A stretch of 64,000 bases of DNA. Source: Phocaeicola_A sp036804505 (GTDB taxonomy: Bacteria > Bacteroidota > Bacteroidia > Bacteroidales > Bacteroidaceae). Where the stretch lies: the NCBI GenBank assembly GCA_036804505.1, contig DAIRSI010000021.1, positions 1-64,000 of the forward strand, given 5' to 3'. The notes beneath the pieces were generated by a model that made no database searches, was not told where the DNA came from, and saw nothing but the letters and a program-made list of their open reading frames with translations. Made by a program: the position numbers and the translations under genes. Shown piece after piece: positions 6,546 through 15,990 of this stretch. Position 1 is the stretch's first letter; each line of letters starts with the position of its first letter.

Positions 6546-8237
6546 TTATGCTTTCTTTTCTTTTACATCAGTACGTGCCTCTACAACATTTACCACATAA
6601 TCACCCAATCTTTCGCATTCGCTGATAATATCCATGTAGTGCACACCAATTTGATAATCGTATTCTTTATTATTGATATCCAGAATATTCTGATTCTTCA
6701 GTTGATTTCGGTAGTTGTTTATTTCATTTTCCGTATTGAACGATTGGTTCACATCTGTTCCATGTTTTCCTTGATCCAATAAGGCTATCATCTGGTCTAA
6801 AGCTTTTGTATCCAAACTGAACATTTGGTCGATATGTTCATACTGTTTGGGTGTAAAATCCGTTTTCCCTTTATATTTCCTATTCAGAGTGCGTGCCAGA
6901 TTGTAACAACTGTCTCCAATGCTCTCCAGTTCGGTCACTTCACGCAGCATCGATCTTATTTCGAGTTTGCTTTCGGAACTTAGCCTGCCGTCGGATACAT
7001 TGTTTAAATAATTGGCTATTTCTACTTCCATATTATCGCTGATCGTTTCGTATTTTTCTATTCTGGAAAACAGCTTGTTGAATTCATTTTCGTCTTTTGT
7101 TCGTAATAGAGTGTTTACAAATCCGAACATCTTCATGCAACGTTGGCCGTAAACGGTTATTTCCTTACCGGCTTGGAGAATAGATAATTCAGAGGTAGAA
7201 AGTAAGCCGCCGGAAATGTAATGCAAGCGAAATTCTTCGTCGTCTTCCTTGGATTTTATGAAAAAGCATACAACCTTTTCAATGGGTTTGATGAACCAAA
7301 TGAGAATGGATGTATTACAAACATTAAAGCAAGTATGGAATGCGGAAAGTATATAAGTTACTTGGATTTCTTTTGGAACATTTGGTGCAGCAAAGTTGAC
7401 AAGATAGGTTATCATGTCGATGAATGGATGGAAGATACAGAGAACCCAAATAACTCCGAAAAAGTTAAATATGAAATGGGCTAAGGCAGCTCTTCGAGCT
7501 TGCGAATTGGCCGTAAGCGCAGCTATGTTTGAGGTAATGGTTGTACCTATGTTTTCGCCCATTACCAAAGCAATTCCTAAATATATGTCGAGAACGCCGC
7601 TGGAACAGAGAATCAGTGTAATTGCCATAATGGCGGCAGACGATTGAACACACATGGTTAGAAAACCGCCGATAAGCAGGAATAGGAAAATTGATGCAGC
7701 GCCCCAGGATTTGCATGCCGTGATGAAATTGATGACATGCACGTTATTGCCCAAATCCATGGCAAGAGCATTTTCACGCAAGGTAGTAAGTCCCAAAAAC
7801 ATGAAAGAAAATCCGAAAATGAATTCTCCCAATGACCTTTTGTTGCTTTTTTTAGAAAAAATGAGAGGAACAGCTAGAGCGAAAAGAATGAAAATGTAGT
7901 CACTCATGTTGATTTGGAATCCAAAGATAGACATGATCCAGGCGGTAACCGTAGTTCCGATATTGGCTCCCATGATGACTGAAATGGCTTGCGCAAGTGT
8001 AAGCAAACCTGCATTTACGAAACTGACCGTCATGACGGTAGTAGCGGTGGATGACTGTACGGATGCAGTGATAAGTGTACCAGTCAAGACTCCGGTGAAC
8101 CGGTTGGTAGTCATTGTACCCAGGATGCGCCTCAATTGGTCGCCGGTTAGCTTCTGCAGGGCTTCACTCATAATCTTCATTCCGTACATTAAAAGCGCGA
8201 GAGAGCCTAAAAGCTTAAAAATAACAAAAATCAACAT
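6546..8237 (-). CDS. Na/phosphate symporter family protein with PhoU-like tail
   Basis: Protein of 563 aa. The first two thirds are membrane segments with the inverted duplicated signature of the NptA/PNaS family: GTLITASVQSSTATT and GANIGTT in the first half, CVQSSAAIM and GENIGTT in the second. The last 190 residues are soluble and helical, like PhoU, and probably regulate transport. The family imports phosphate with sodium across the inner membrane; some members instead affect other anions. The frame continues to 8342, but I use the ATG at 8237 because the protein then starts at the first membrane helix and leaves room for the divergent kinase gene. Confidence 0.9.
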   Translation of the reverse strand: MLIFVIFKLLGSLALLMYGMKIMSEALQKLTGDQLRRILGTMTTNRFTGVLTGTLITASVQSSTATTVMTVSFVNAGLLTLAQAISVIMGANIGTTVTAWIMSIFGFQINMSDYIFILFALAVPLIFSKKSNKRSLGEFIFGFSFMFLGLTTLRENALAMDLGNNVHVINFITACKSWGAASIFLFLLIGGFLTMCVQSSAAIMAITLILCSSGVLDIYLGIALVMGENIGTTITSNIAALTANSQARRAALAHFIFNFFGVIWVLCIFHPFIDMITYLVNFAAPNVPKEIQVTYILSAFHTCFNVCNTSILIWFIKPIEKVVCFFIKSKEDDEEFRLHYISGGLLSTSELSILQAGKEITVYGQRCMKMFGFVNTLLRTKDENEFNKLFSRIEKYETISDNMEVEIANYLNNVSDGRLSSESKLEIRSMLREVTELESIGDSCYNLARTLNRKYKGKTDFTPKQYEHIDQMFSLDTKALDQMIALLDQGKHGTDVNQSFNTENEINNYRNQLKNQNILDINNKEYDYQIGVHYMDIISECERLGDYVVNVVEARTDVKEKKA

Positions 8238-8324
8238 AGTTTGTTCTATTATATATTCTTTCTTTTTGTTTCTTGTCTGATTATTGCCTATTTTAGTGTT
8301 CGAAAACAATAAAAATAAAAGAAT

Positions 8325-9986
8325 ATGGATCAGACAATACAAATTCGATGCAAAAATAATAATATTTCTAAAAGTATTCCAATCGGGAGCACACTTTTAG
8401 ATGTTTATTGTGAATTTAATTTGAATATTCCTTATGGACCGGTATCGGCAAAAGTGAATGGAAAGGTGGAAGGATTGACCTATAGGGCCTTTAGGAACAA
8501 GGATGTAGAGTATCAAAACATCCTTAGTTCATCCGGAATGCGAACTTATGTCCGTTCGCTTTGTTTTGTTCTTTGCAAGGCAGTTCATGATTTATATCCC
8601 AATGTGGAGATACGTCTTGAGAATCCTGCTTCAAAAGGATACTTCTTCGATATTCGTTTGGGGCGTCCTATCGAATTGAGTGATATTTCACAGATAAAGA
8701 AAAAAATGAAAGAGATTATTGATGCCGACATTCCCTTTCATCGCATAGAATGTCCTACCGAGGATGCAGTGAAGCTTTTCCGTCAGCAAGGACTTGAAGA
8801 TAAAGCCACTTTGCTGGAAACTACAGGAAGCATTTACACCTTTTATTATTCTCTTGATGGTTTCTGTGATTATTATTATGGAAGTCTGTTGCCTCGTACC
8901 GGAGGACTTTATTTATACGACGTAGTGAAGTATTATGACGGCATTCTTTTGAGAATACCCAATCGTCACGATCCCTCTGCATTGGAAGAAATTGTCAAAC
9001 AGCAGAAAATGATGGATGTCTTCAGGGAAAACCATCATTGGCAGGAAATCATGGGAATCACTACACTGGGTGAATTGAACAAAGCCGTCCTTGACGGACA
9101 TACGTCGGATATTATTAAGGTGACTGAAGCCTTACAAGAGAAGATTATTTCCAAGATAGCTGATAAAATTGCTGAAAAAGAAGGAGTGAAGATGGTGCTC
9201 ATATCCGGCCCTTCCTCTTCCGGGAAAACTACTTTTAGCAAACGTCTTTCCATACAACTTATGGCAAGCGGAATGCATCCTTATCCGGTTTCGTTGGACA
9301 ATTATTTCATTAATAGAGACGATACCCCGTTGGATGAAGATGGAAACCATGATTTCGAATCTCTTTATGCCTTGGATTTGGACTTTTTCAACAAACAGTT
9401 AAAGTCTTTAGTAAAAGGTGAAGAGATAGAACTTCCTTATTATAATTTTACAACAGGCAAACGTGAATTCCGTGGAGAAAAGCTCCAGTTGAAAGATAAT
9501 ATGATTCTTGTTCTCGAGGGTATCCACGCCTTGAACCCAGAGCTGACTCCTGATATACCTGAAGCCAATAAGTTTCGGGTGTATGTATCTGCACTAACAT
9601 CTATCCTGATCGATCATCATAATTATATTCCAACGACCGACAACCGTTTGCTTCGCCGCATTATTCGTGATTACAAATATCGTGGATGTTCTGCAGAAGT
9701 AACCATCAGCAGATGGCCTAGTGTAAGAGCAGGAGAGGAAAAATGGATTTTTCCTTATCAGGAAAATGCAGATGCCATGTTTAATTCCGCTCTTTTGTAT
9801 GAACTGGCAGTTATTAAAGACTATGTAGAACCCTTGTTAAGACAAGTTCCCCAAAGTTCTCCTGAGTATTCCGAAGCCTATCGTCTGATAAAATTTCTGC
9901 AGTATTTTATTCCGGTCCATGACAAGGAATTGCCTCCGACTTCATTATTGCGTGAGTTTTTAGGCGGTAGCAGTTTCAGATATTAA
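8325..9986 (+). CDS. nucleoside (uridine-like) kinase with TGS/SAD-type N-terminus
   Basis: Protein of 553 aa. The N-terminus (about 1-65) is a ubiquitin-like TGS domain and residues about 70-230 resemble the second additional domain of threonyl-tRNA synthetase. Residues about 285-490 are a uridine kinase/phosphoribulokinase P-loop domain with Walker A GPSSSGKTTFSKR, the DNYF motif and LVLEGIHALN. This fused form is common in Bacteroidetes and Firmicutes and is annotated as nucleoside kinase; its exact substrate is not settled. The RpoN gene follows after 36 bases but has its own promoter box. The divergent neighbour is the phosphate symporter. Confidence 0.88.
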   Translation: MDQTIQIRCKNNNISKSIPIGSTLLDVYCEFNLNIPYGPVSAKVNGKVEGLTYRAFRNKDVEYQNILSSSGMRTYVRSLCFVLCKAVHDLYPNVEIRLENPASKGYFFDIRLGRPIELSDISQIKKKMKEIIDADIPFHRIECPTEDAVKLFRQQGLEDKATLLETTGSIYTFYYSLDGFCDYYYGSLLPRTGGLYLYDVVKYYDGILLRIPNRHDPSALEEIVKQQKMMDVFRENHHWQEIMGITTLGELNKAVLDGHTSDIIKVTEALQEKIISKIADKIAEKEGVKMVLISGPSSSGKTTFSKRLSIQLMASGMHPYPVSLDNYFINRDDTPLDEDGNHDFESLYALDLDFFNKQLKSLVKGEEIELPYYNFTTGKREFRGEKLQLKDNMILVLEGIHALNPELTPDIPEANKFRVYVSALTSILIDHHNYIPTTDNRLLRRIIRDYKYRGCSAEVTISRWPSVRAGEEKWIFPYQENADAMFNSALLYELAVIKDYVEPLLRQVPQSSPEYSEAYRLIKFLQYFIPVHDKELPPTSLLREFLGGSSFRY

Positions 9987-9995
9987 TAAATTGAT

Positions 9996-10003
9996 TACTT
10001 TTG
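9996..10003 (+). promoter_or_regulatory. -7 promoter box of rpoN
   Basis: TACTTTTG fits TAnnTTTG, with TTTC at 9974-9977 near the expected -33 position. It lies 19 bases upstream of the rpoN ATG. Confidence 0.55.
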
Positions 10004-10022
10004 CAGCAGAATTCTACAATAT

Positions 10023-11489
10023 ATGGCTCAAACAAACATTCAAATTCAATCGCAGCAGCAGTTGCAGACACTTTCGCCTCAGCAGATACTAGTCGTAAAG
10101 TTGTTGGAATTGCCTACAGTCGAACTGGAGGACCGTATTCATTCTGAAGTATTGGAGAATCCGGCTTTGGAGGAAGGAGGTTCTGATGAACACAGCGATG
10201 ATGCGGACAGTGAAAATTCTTCGGATGAAGATTCGGGAGGGGGAGAATCTGCAGAAGATTTGATGTTGGGCGATTATAGCAATGATGATGATATTCCAGA
10301 TTATAAGATTCGTTCGGATGTGGATGCTACTCCCACTCGTGCAGAGGATATCCCTTTTTCGGATGCGGTATCTTTTTATGATATTCTGAAAGAACAGTTG
10401 GGAGAACGTGATTTGTCCGGCCATATGCGTGATTTGGTAGAATATCTCATAGGCTCTATTGATAATGATGGACTTCTGCGTAAGGATCTTTCCAATATAG
10501 AAGACGAACTCCTGTTTAATTACAATGTGCAGACAGATCAGGATGAATTGCTTCAAGCATTGCATATTCTTCAGGATTTTGATCCGGCAGGTATCGGAGC
10601 CCGGGATTTGCAGGAATGTCTTTTGCTGCAGATTGCCAGGAAAGACGACACTCCAATCAAGAAAATTGAACAACGCATTATCACGAAATGCTATGAGGAG
10701 TTTACCCGTAAGCATTGGGATAAAATTATCCAGAAACTTGATATTACTCAGGAGGAATTTGATGAGGCTAAAGACGAATTGGTTCATCTCAATCCTCGAC
10801 CGGGAAGTTCGCTCGGAGAAGTGACCGGTCGCAATTTCCAGCAAATTGTTCCTGATTTTATCGTGGAGACTATGGACGACGGTTCCGTTGTGATGAATCT
10901 CAATGATTATCATGTTCCCGAATTGCATCTCAGCCGTACCTTTACAGATATGCTGGAGGAACACATCAAAAATAAGGCCAATCAAAGTAAGGAATCAAAA
11001 GATGCCATGCAGTTCATTAAGCAGAAATTAGATGCTGCCCAGGGTTTCATTGATGCTGTAAAACAACGACAGCACACTCTTATTGTAACCATGCAGGCAA
11101 TCATCGATTTACAACGTCCTTTTTTTGTGGAAGGAGACGAAACTTTGCTGCGTCCTATGATTTTGAAAGATATTGCCGAACGTACAGGATTGGATATTTC
11201 AACTATTTCCCGTGTTAGCAACAGCAAATATGTGCAGACTAACTACGGGGTATATTCATTGAAATTCTTTTTTAGCGACGGATATACTAAGGATGATGGT
11301 GAGGAATTGTCAGTACGAGAAATCAGGCTGGCTTTGAAGGAATGTATTGATAAAGAAGATAAGAAAAGGCCGCTTACTGACGATGAGTTAGCAGCCATAT
11401 TAAAAGGAAAAGGATTCCCGATAGCCCGCCGTACCGTTGCTAAATATAGGGAGCAACTAGGTATTCCCGTATCGAGATTAAGAAAATAA
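10023..11489 (+). CDS. rpoN: RNA polymerase sigma-54 factor
   Basis: Protein of 488 aa. The N-terminal region I (QSQQQLQTLSPQQILVVKLLELP) is glutamine- and leucine-rich and contacts enhancer-binding ATPases. Residues about 50-95 form a very acidic Asp/Glu/Ser linker. The core-binding and helix-turn-helix regions follow (DIAERTGLDISTISRVSNSKY), and the C-terminus carries the RpoN box ARRTVAKYREQLGIPVS, which reads the -24 promoter element. Sigma-54 directs transcription that depends on activator ATPases. No such activator is encoded in this window. The downstream PAP2-like gene starts 6 bases later and is probably cotranscribed. Confidence 0.97.
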   Translation: MAQTNIQIQSQQQLQTLSPQQILVVKLLELPTVELEDRIHSEVLENPALEEGGSDEHSDDADSENSSDEDSGGGESAEDLMLGDYSNDDDIPDYKIRSDVDATPTRAEDIPFSDAVSFYDILKEQLGERDLSGHMRDLVEYLIGSIDNDGLLRKDLSNIEDELLFNYNVQTDQDELLQALHILQDFDPAGIGARDLQECLLLQIARKDDTPIKKIEQRIITKCYEEFTRKHWDKIIQKLDITQEEFDEAKDELVHLNPRPGSSLGEVTGRNFQQIVPDFIVETMDDGSVVMNLNDYHVPELHLSRTFTDMLEEHIKNKANQSKESKDAMQFIKQKLDAAQGFIDAVKQRQHTLIVTMQAIIDLQRPFFVEGDETLLRPMILKDIAERTGLDISTISRVSNSKYVQTNYGVYSLKFFFSDGYTKDDGEELSVREIRLALKECIDKEDKKRPLTDDELAAILKGKGFPIARRTVAKYREQLGIPVSRLRK

Positions 11490-11495
11490 TAGAAT

Positions 11496-12113
11496 ATGAA
11501 AGATAGGACTCTCATTCGGATTGCACGTTTCGTTTCGATGCTCTTCACCCCGTTCATAGTGCCCTTGTTGGCCTTTGCGGTTGTTTTTTTGTTCAGCTAT
11601 CTGAGCGTGCTTCCATTATCTTATCGTATTCTCGTGTTGGGTATGGTTTATTGTTTCACCATTTTCCTCCCGCAGTTTACGATTTATCTTTATAGAAAGA
11701 TTAATGGTTGGAGTCGTCGCCAGCTAGGACATCGGGAACGTCGTATTGTTCCATATTTACTTACGATTTTTTCCTATGTATTCTGTCTGTTGTTGATGTT
11801 TCAGCTCAACATGCCCCGTTATTTGTCGGGTATCATAGTGGCCGCACTCCTCATGTTGGTAATTTGTGTAATCATTAATGTCTATTGGAAAATCAGTACT
11901 CACATGGCTGCAATCGGTGGACTTGTAGGTGCATTGATTTCGTTCAGCGTCTTGTTCTTTTACAATCCGATATGGTGGCTTTGTCTTTCCATTCTTTTTG
12001 CGGGGATGTTGGGTACGTCAAGGATTATCCTTCGCCAGCATAGTCTGTCGCAGGTTTTGGCAGGTTTTGGAGTCGGGTTTGTTTGTGGAGTTCTTGGCAT
12101 CATGTTTTTATAG
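11496..12113 (+). CDS. PAP2-superfamily-like integral membrane protein
   Basis: Protein of 205 aa with about six hydrophobic segments. The C-terminal half keeps a weak form of the PAP2 phosphatase signature: HRERRIVP (motif 1 like), STHMAAIGG (usually PSGH) and SRIILRQHSLSQVLAG (motif 3, SR-x5-H). The classical PSGH is not intact, so lipid-phosphate phosphatase activity such as undecaprenyl-pyrophosphate recycling is possible but uncertain. It is placed between rpoN (6-base gap) and purE (24-base gap), and so probably lies in the same transcript. Confidence 0.7.
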   Translation: MKDRTLIRIARFVSMLFTPFIVPLLAFAVVFLFSYLSVLPLSYRILVLGMVYCFTIFLPQFTIYLYRKINGWSRRQLGHRERRIVPYLLTIFSYVFCLLLMFQLNMPRYLSGIIVAALLMLVICVIINVYWKISTHMAAIGGLVGALISFSVLFFYNPIWWLCLSILFAGMLGTSRIILRQHSLSQVLAGFGVGFVCGVLGIMFL

Positions 12114-12137
12114 CGATTAATCAGAAAAATAAATAAG

Positions 12138-12647
12138 ATGAAACCAATTGTAAGTATTATCATGGGCAGTACATCCGATCTTCCGGTTATGGAAAAGGCT
12201 GCTAAATTGTTCGAGGAAATGCAAGTCCCGTTTGAAATGAATGCCTTGTCTGCCCATCGAACTCCTGATGCGGTGGAAGAATTTGCTAAAAGCGCTAAGG
12301 AAAGAGGTTTGCAAATTATCATTGCCGGTGCTGGAATGGCGGCTGCACTACCAGGTGTAATTGCAGCCAATACCACATTGCCTGTAATTGGAGTTCCTAT
12401 CAAAGGTTCCGTTCTCGACGGTGTTGATGCACTCTATTCTATTATTCAAATGCCTCCTGGAATACCAGTGGCCACAGTGGCTATCAACGGTGCCATGAAT
12501 GCTGCCATTCTTGCCGTTCAGATTCTGTCCTTAAGTGACGATGCACTGGCCGAGAAATTTGCCGGTTACAAGGAAAATTTGAAAAAGAAAATTGAAAAGG
12601 CAAATGCTGAACTCAAAGAAGTGAAATACGAGTATAAAACTAATTAA
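12138..12647 (+). CDS. purE: N5-carboxyaminoimidazole ribonucleotide mutase
   Basis: Protein of 169 aa, the standard class I PurE length. Family motifs are GSTSDLPVMEKA near the start, NALSAHRTPD (active-site His) and IIAGAGMAAALPGVIAANT. It rearranges N5-CAIR to CAIR in purine synthesis and works as a cytoplasmic octamer. No purK is in the window. The isoprenoid gene ispG starts 4 bases after its stop, so the two are cotranscribed. Confidence 0.96.
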   Translation: MKPIVSIIMGSTSDLPVMEKAAKLFEEMQVPFEMNALSAHRTPDAVEEFAKSAKERGLQIIIAGAGMAAALPGVIAANTTLPVIGVPIKGSVLDGVDALYSIIQMPPGIPVATVAINGAMNAAILAVQILSLSDDALAEKFAGYKENLKKKIEKANAELKEVKYEYKTN

Positions 12648-12651
12648 GCTG

Positions 12652-14502
12652 ATGGATTTATTCAATTATTCGCGCCGCCGTTCTTCTGTGGTCAATGTAG
12701 GTGCTACGCCTCTTGGAGGTGATAATCCTATACGTATCCAGTCGATGACGAATACTGTAACCCGGGATACGGAAGCTTGTGTAGAACAGGCTATACGTAT
12801 CATAGAAGCCGGAGGAGAATATGTGCGTCTCACGACACAGGGAGTGGCCGAGGCGGAGAATTTGAAGAACATCAATATCGCCCTTCGTTCCCGGGGGTAT
12901 ATGACTCCGCTTGTGGCGGATGTCCATTTCAATCCCCGAGTGGCCGATGCGGCAGCTCTTTATGCTGAGAAAGTACGTATTAATCCGGGTAATTATGTTG
13001 ATGCCGCACGTACTTTCAAACATTTGGAATACACTGATGAAGAGTATGCACAGGAATTGAAAAAAATTCGTGAGCGTTTCATTCCTTTTCTTAATATATG
13101 TAAGGAGAATCACACAGCTATCCGTATAGGAGTGAATCACGGTTCTTTGTCGGATCGCATAATGTCACGCTATGGCGATACTCCTGCCGGGATGGTCGAG
13201 AGTTGTATGGAGTTTCTCCGCATTTGTGTGGATGAAAACTTTACTGATGTGGTTATTTCCATCAAAGCGAGCAATACTTCTGTCATGGTAAGGACGGTTC
13301 GTCTGCTGGTATCTGTTATGGAAACGGAAAATATGGCTTTTCCTCTTCATCTGGGAGTTACCGAAGCCGGTGATGGTGAGGACGGGCGTATTAAGTCTGC
13401 TTTGGGTATCGGAGCTTTGCTTTGTGATGGGTTGGGTGATACAATTCGTGTCTCTTTAAGCGAAGATCCGGAGAAAGAAATACCTGTGGCACGCAAGTTG
13501 GTCGATTACATTGTCGGACGCGAAGGACATTTGTTTGTTCCCGGACAAGAAGCTGTTGGCTTCGATTATTTGTCGCCAGCGCGTAGAAAAACAAAATCCG
13601 TCCTCAATATTGGTGGTAATCATGTCCCTGTGGTAATAGCTGACCGTTTTGATGGACGTACAAATACGGATTCCCGTTTCCAGCCCGATTATATTTATGC
13701 CGGGGCTCATTTGCCTGAGTTTCGTGAGAAAGGTTCCGCTTATATAGTTGATGAAACTGTTTGGTGCGGAGAAGAGAATACCTTTCCCGCCTTCAATGCG
13801 AATACCGCGGATGCTGATATTGAATTGGAGAAGAAACTCGATACCAACAGCAGTCCCTTGAAATTTTTATTTGTAACTTATCTGATGATGACATCTGCCG
13901 TGATAACTGCTTTGAAGAAGCATCCCGAAACTGTTCTTGTTTCACAAAGCAATCATCAGAATCGTTTGGGCGAGCATCGGGCCCTGATACATGCTTTGAT
14001 GAATGAAGGATTGAAGAATCCTGTCGTTATTTTTCAGCACTATTTTGAAGATGAGGCAGAAAATCTTCAGATAAAGAGCGCAGCCGATATGGGAGCTTTG
14101 ATTTTCGACGGTCTCTGTGATGGCATCTATCTATATAATCAGGGTTCACTTTCTCATCCTGTCATTGATTCTACTGCTTTCAGTATATTGCAGGCGGGAC
14201 GTTTGCGCACTAGCAAGACAGAATATATTTCTTGTCCGGGGTGCGGTCGAACTCTTTTCGATCTTCAATCTACTTTGGCGCGAATCAAAGAATCCACTTC
14301 GGAATTGAAAGGATTGAAAATAGGTGTGATGGGATGTATTGTCAATGGTCCCGGTGAGATGGCCGATGCAGATTATGGATATGTAGGGGCCGGTAGAGGC
14401 AAAGTAAGTCTTTATCGCGGAAAGGAATGCATAGAGAAAAACCTTCCGGCAGAAGACGCAGTTGATCGTTTGCTCAATCTTATCCGTAAAGACAAGAAAT
14501 AA
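12652..14502 (+). CDS. ispG: 4-hydroxy-3-methylbut-2-en-1-yl diphosphate synthase, large form
   Basis: Protein of 616 aa, much longer than the roughly 370-aa E. coli enzyme because of the extra central domain found in Bacteroidetes, Chlamydiae and plants. The N-terminal TIM barrel begins NYSRRRSSVVNVGATPLGG with IRIQSMTNT. The C-terminal [4Fe-4S] domain holds SCPGCGRTLFD and GCIVNGPGEMADADYGYVG, with three cysteines plus a Glu ligating the cluster. It makes HMBPP from MEcPP in the MEP isoprenoid pathway, which supplies undecaprenyl carriers for envelope glycans. It is the end of a plus-strand run that meets the minus-strand cation exporter after 7 bases; no terminator stem is visible between them. 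Confidence 0.97.
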   Translation: MDLFNYSRRRSSVVNVGATPLGGDNPIRIQSMTNTVTRDTEACVEQAIRIIEAGGEYVRLTTQGVAEAENLKNINIALRSRGYMTPLVADVHFNPRVADAAALYAEKVRINPGNYVDAARTFKHLEYTDEEYAQELKKIRERFIPFLNICKENHTAIRIGVNHGSLSDRIMSRYGDTPAGMVESCMEFLRICVDENFTDVVISIKASNTSVMVRTVRLLVSVMETENMAFPLHLGVTEAGDGEDGRIKSALGIGALLCDGLGDTIRVSLSEDPEKEIPVARKLVDYIVGREGHLFVPGQEAVGFDYLSPARRKTKSVLNIGGNHVPVVIADRFDGRTNTDSRFQPDYIYAGAHLPEFREKGSAYIVDETVWCGEENTFPAFNANTADADIELEKKLDTNSSPLKFLFVTYLMMTSAVITALKKHPETVLVSQSNHQNRLGEHRALIHALMNEGLKNPVVIFQHYFEDEAENLQIKSAADMGALIFDGLCDGIYLYNQGSLSHPVIDSTAFSILQAGRLRTSKTEYISCPGCGRTLFDLQSTLARIKESTSELKGLKIGVMGCIVNGPGEMADADYGYVGAGRGKVSLYRGKECIEKNLPAEDAVDRLLNLIRKDKK

Positions 14503-14509
14503 AAGTGAT

Positions 14510-15394
14510 TTAATTTCGATGGCTGTCGCAATTAGTCATGCATACGGTGCCGGGAGGCTCGAATTCCATGGTGACGTGACCGATGTGATATTTGCTAATT
14601 TTGTCCAATACCTGTATTTTAATGTAGGCTGTATCTTTTTCTTCTGTCACGATGTGCAGTGTCATCACATGCGATTCCCCATCGAGGCTCCAGAGGTGTA
14701 GATCATGAATGGATTGTACTTTCGGGATTTGCAGGATTTCTTTCTTTAGTTCTTCCATAGGAAAGTTTTCGGGGACAGCTTGTAGGAAAATCCGGAAAGT
14801 GTCACGCAGGTTTTTGAAAACGTTGCTCAAGACCCAAATACTGATGGCTATGGAGAGCAACGGATCCAGTATGGGAAGGTTTATGAACAGCATGACAATG
14901 CTGACAATCAGAACGGCAATCCATCCCAATACATCTTCCATGATATGCAGGAATACGGAACGCTCATTCAGGGAAGTTCCTTTTTTTACTCTTAAGGCAG
15001 CTGCACCATTGATGATAACTCCGAATATGGCTATCCAAAACATTCCGTGGGCACTCACATTCTGTGGGTCGGCAATCCTTTTGAAGGCTGCAATCAGAAC
15101 GATTACCGAACTCACCGTCAGTACACCCGACAGAAACACAGCTCCCAAAAGAGAAAAACGTTTATATCCGTAAGAGTATTTGCTGTCACGTCCTTGTGTG
15201 GATTTTTTCTGGAGGAACCAAGCCGTAGCAAGAGACAGACAGTCTCCAAAATCGTGAAGGGCATCAGTGAGGATAGCTATACTGTTGGTAAATATTCCAC
15301 CTATCACTTCCACAACCACGAAGAACGCATTCAGAAAAAACGCTACTGAAAGGTTTTTTGCTGCATTGCTACCATGTGAATGAGTATGTCCCAT
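14510..15394 (-). CDS. cation diffusion facilitator (probable zinc exporter)
   Basis: Protein of 294 aa with six membrane segments and a CDF cytoplasmic C-terminal domain. The start MGHTHSHGS is His-rich. Metal site motifs are visible as DALHDFGDCL in helix 2 and HIMEDVLGW in helix 5 (the HxxxD site typical of zinc exporters such as ZitB/CzcD). The frame begins 14 codons earlier, but that would overlap the Fur-family gene, so I use the ATG at 15394. It sits 11 bases downstream of the Fur-type regulator, a layout that suggests the regulator controls metal homeostasis together with this exporter. Confidence 0.9.
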   Translation of the reverse strand: MGHTHSHGSNAAKNLSVAFFLNAFFVVVEVIGGIFTNSIAILTDALHDFGDCLSLATAWFLQKKSTQGRDSKYSYGYKRFSLLGAVFLSGVLTVSSVIVLIAAFKRIADPQNVSAHGMFWIAIFGVIINGAAALRVKKGTSLNERSVFLHIMEDVLGWIAVLIVSIVMLFINLPILDPLLSIAISIWVLSNVFKNLRDTFRIFLQAVPENFPMEELKKEILQIPKVQSIHDLHLWSLDGESHVMTLHIVTEEKDTAYIKIQVLDKISKYHIGHVTMEFEPPGTVCMTNCDSHRN

Positions 15395-15405
15395 GTGTTG
15401 ATTCT

Positions 15406-15831
15406 TTAATGTTTCTTTTTGCTGCAGTTGCTGCAAATACCTTTTACAATGTAATTCACACTATGTGCTGCAAACCCTTCGGGTAGTTTGATGTAAGGAA
15501 TGAGATCTTCCTCAAGGCAATATGTTTTTTTGCATATTTCGCAATAAAAGTGGCAATGTTCTTCTTCTTCAGTACATTCGCCATGATTATGGCAGACGCA
15601 GTATTTCAATGAACCGCTTCCATCGTCCACACTATGAATGAGGTTGTGCTGGTTCAGGATGGTTAAGGTCCGGAAGAGACTTGATTTATCCACACTAGTC
15701 AGTTCATCTTCCAAATCTCCTAGACTGAAGGTATCTTCCATGTTTTCGATAGCCTTGTACACCAGTATTCTGATGGAAGTAGGTTTAACCCCTGCTTTTT
15801 CCAGTATCTCACCGTATTTATCAACTTCCAT
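15406..15831 (-). CDS. Fur family metal-responsive regulator (possibly Zur-like)
   Basis: Protein of 141 aa. Residues 1-80 are the Fur winged helix (GVKPTSIRILVYKAIE, SLFRTLTILNQHNLIHSV). Residues 80-141 are the dimerisation domain, with a His/Cys-rich stretch HNHGECTEEEEHCHFYCEICKKTYC and a second CxxC (ICSNCSKKKH) that form structural zinc sites. I chose the ATG at 15831: the -7 box at 15857-15864 puts the transcript start close to the longer frame's ATG at 15867. It is followed by the cation exporter after 11 bases. The exporter hints at zinc, but iron or peroxide sensing cannot be excluded. Confidence 0.88.
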   Translation of the reverse strand: MEVDKYGEILEKAGVKPTSIRILVYKAIENMEDTFSLGDLEDELTSVDKSSLFRTLTILNQHNLIHSVDDGSGSLKYCVCHNHGECTEEEEHCHFYCEICKKTYCLEEDLIPYIKLPEGFAAHSVNYIVKGICSNCSKKKH

Positions 15832-15856
15832 TTCTACTATTTCTTTGATTCTGATG

Positions 15857-15876
15857 CAAATATACAATTATATTTG
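15857..15876. promoter_or_regulatory. AT-rich dyad, candidate Fur-family operator with overlapping -7 boxes
   Basis: CAAATATA and TATATTTG form a perfect 8-bp inverted repeat with a 4-base spacer. The left arm is at the same time the minus-strand -7 box of the Fur-family gene, and the right arm is a consensus -7 box on the plus strand. A dimeric regulator bound here would cover the promoter, which suits autoregulation. The binding is inferred from position and symmetry only. Confidence 0.5.
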
Positions 15877-15927
15877 TGCAAATGGGTTGCAAAGTTTCTA
15901 ACTTATGGGAATTTGTAATTATTTGTG

Positions 15928-15935
15928 TATATTTG
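15928..15935 (+). promoter_or_regulatory. -7 promoter box of the ECF sigma gene
   Basis: TATATTTG, an exact consensus match, lies 55 bases upstream of the sigma factor ATG. A TTTG occurs at 15912-15915 but the spacer is short (12 bases). Confidence 0.5.
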
Positions 15936-15990
15936 TGCTGTGATTTTATCATCACAATTGTATAACCTTGAATTCCAGGAGTAGATTATT

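Noticed and set aside
10089..10985. A 298-aa open frame on the minus strand inside rpoN
   Set aside because: Shadow of the sigma-54 gene, rich in Ile/Arg/His from reverse reading, with no motif or ribosome site.
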